From assembly GCA_902497185.1 (NCBI GenBank), contig CABVEG010000098.1:1-6477 (forward strand): a DNA stretch of 6,477 nt, given 5' to 3'. This DNA is from an uncultured Eubacteriales bacterium (GTDB taxonomy: Bacteria > Bacillota > Clostridia > Lachnospirales > CAG-274). Positions 6,377 to 6,477 of the stretch are shown piece by piece; the stretch's first letter is position 1; each line of letters opens with the position of its first letter. The notes below the pieces were generated by a model. It was not told the DNA's origin, did no database searches, and saw only the letters and a program-made list of their open reading frames with translations. The position numbers were made by a program, and so were the translations under genes.

Positions 6377-6397
6377 TTAGTATTCTGTTTTAGTATT
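6377..6397. repeat. 8-bp direct repeat at the promoter of the secreted protein gene
   Basis: TTAGTATT occurs at 6377-6384 and again at 6390-6397 on the plus strand, separated by CTGTT, so the copies are 13 bp apart. The second copy overlaps the predicted -10 and the first lies just after the predicted transcription start. Paired direct repeats at such a place can be a regulator site, but in AT-rich DNA a chance repeat is also plausible. Confidence 0.4.
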
Positions 6398-6423
6398 TTA
6401 TCATATAAAAAATCTTTTTTCAA
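6395..6423 (-). promoter_or_regulatory. Sigma-A-like promoter for the secreted protein gene
   Basis: The minus strand carries TTGAAA (6418-6423), a 17-nt spacer and TAAAAT (6395-6400). TGA directly precedes the -10, forming an extended -10. Transcription would begin near 6388, giving a leader of about 75 nt. The copies of an 8-bp direct repeat (6377-6384 and 6390-6397) overlap the -10 and the start point. Confidence 0.65.
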
Positions 6424-6477
6424 TTATTTCGTTCAAATAAGCAAATGTACAAAAATATTTTAATAAAATGACAAATG

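Overview
The window looks like chromosomal DNA of an AT-rich, low-GC Gram-positive anaerobe of the Clostridia (Lachnospiraceae-like). The evidence is AT-rich codons, strong GGAGG-type ribosome binding sites, sigma-A-like promoters, a lipoprotein form of the TRAP binding protein, and a short Gram-positive-type Orn/Lys/Arg decarboxylase. The taxon is an inference; there is no rRNA or marker gene here.

Layout: 1-152 is a left edge without a supportable gene. A perfect 18-bp hairpin at 153-197 is a bidirectional terminator. On the minus strand, 197-565 encodes a 122-residue membrane-anchored protein of unknown function with its own extended -10 promoter. On the minus strand, 667-2067 encodes a complete PLP-dependent Orn/Lys/Arg decarboxylase with a near-consensus promoter at 2120-2148. 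A 236-bp AT-rich divergent spacer (2068-2303) separates it from a plus-strand operon, 2304-5089. That operon encodes a complete TRAP transporter: binding lipoprotein DctP, small membrane subunit DctQ and large membrane subunit DctM. The genes are tightly coupled (1-nt overlap, then a 3-nt gap) and end in a terminator at 5132-5167. Convergent to it, on the minus strand at 5337-6314, is a secreted protein with a copper-amine-oxidase-N-like domain and an unassigned C-terminal domain. It is visibly richer in G+C than its neighbours and has its own promoter at 6395-6423.

How the genes work together: the three TRAP proteins form one secondary uptake system. DctP captures an organic acid outside the membrane, and DctQM imports it using an ion gradient, typically sodium. 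The substrate cannot be read from the sequence. The decarboxylase is divergently transcribed from the same spacer, which may be coincidental. No regulator gene, RNA gene, CRISPR array or intact mobile element was seen. Most of the window is ordinary metabolism and transport; the most open questions are the two uncharacterised proteins at 197-565 and 5337-6314.
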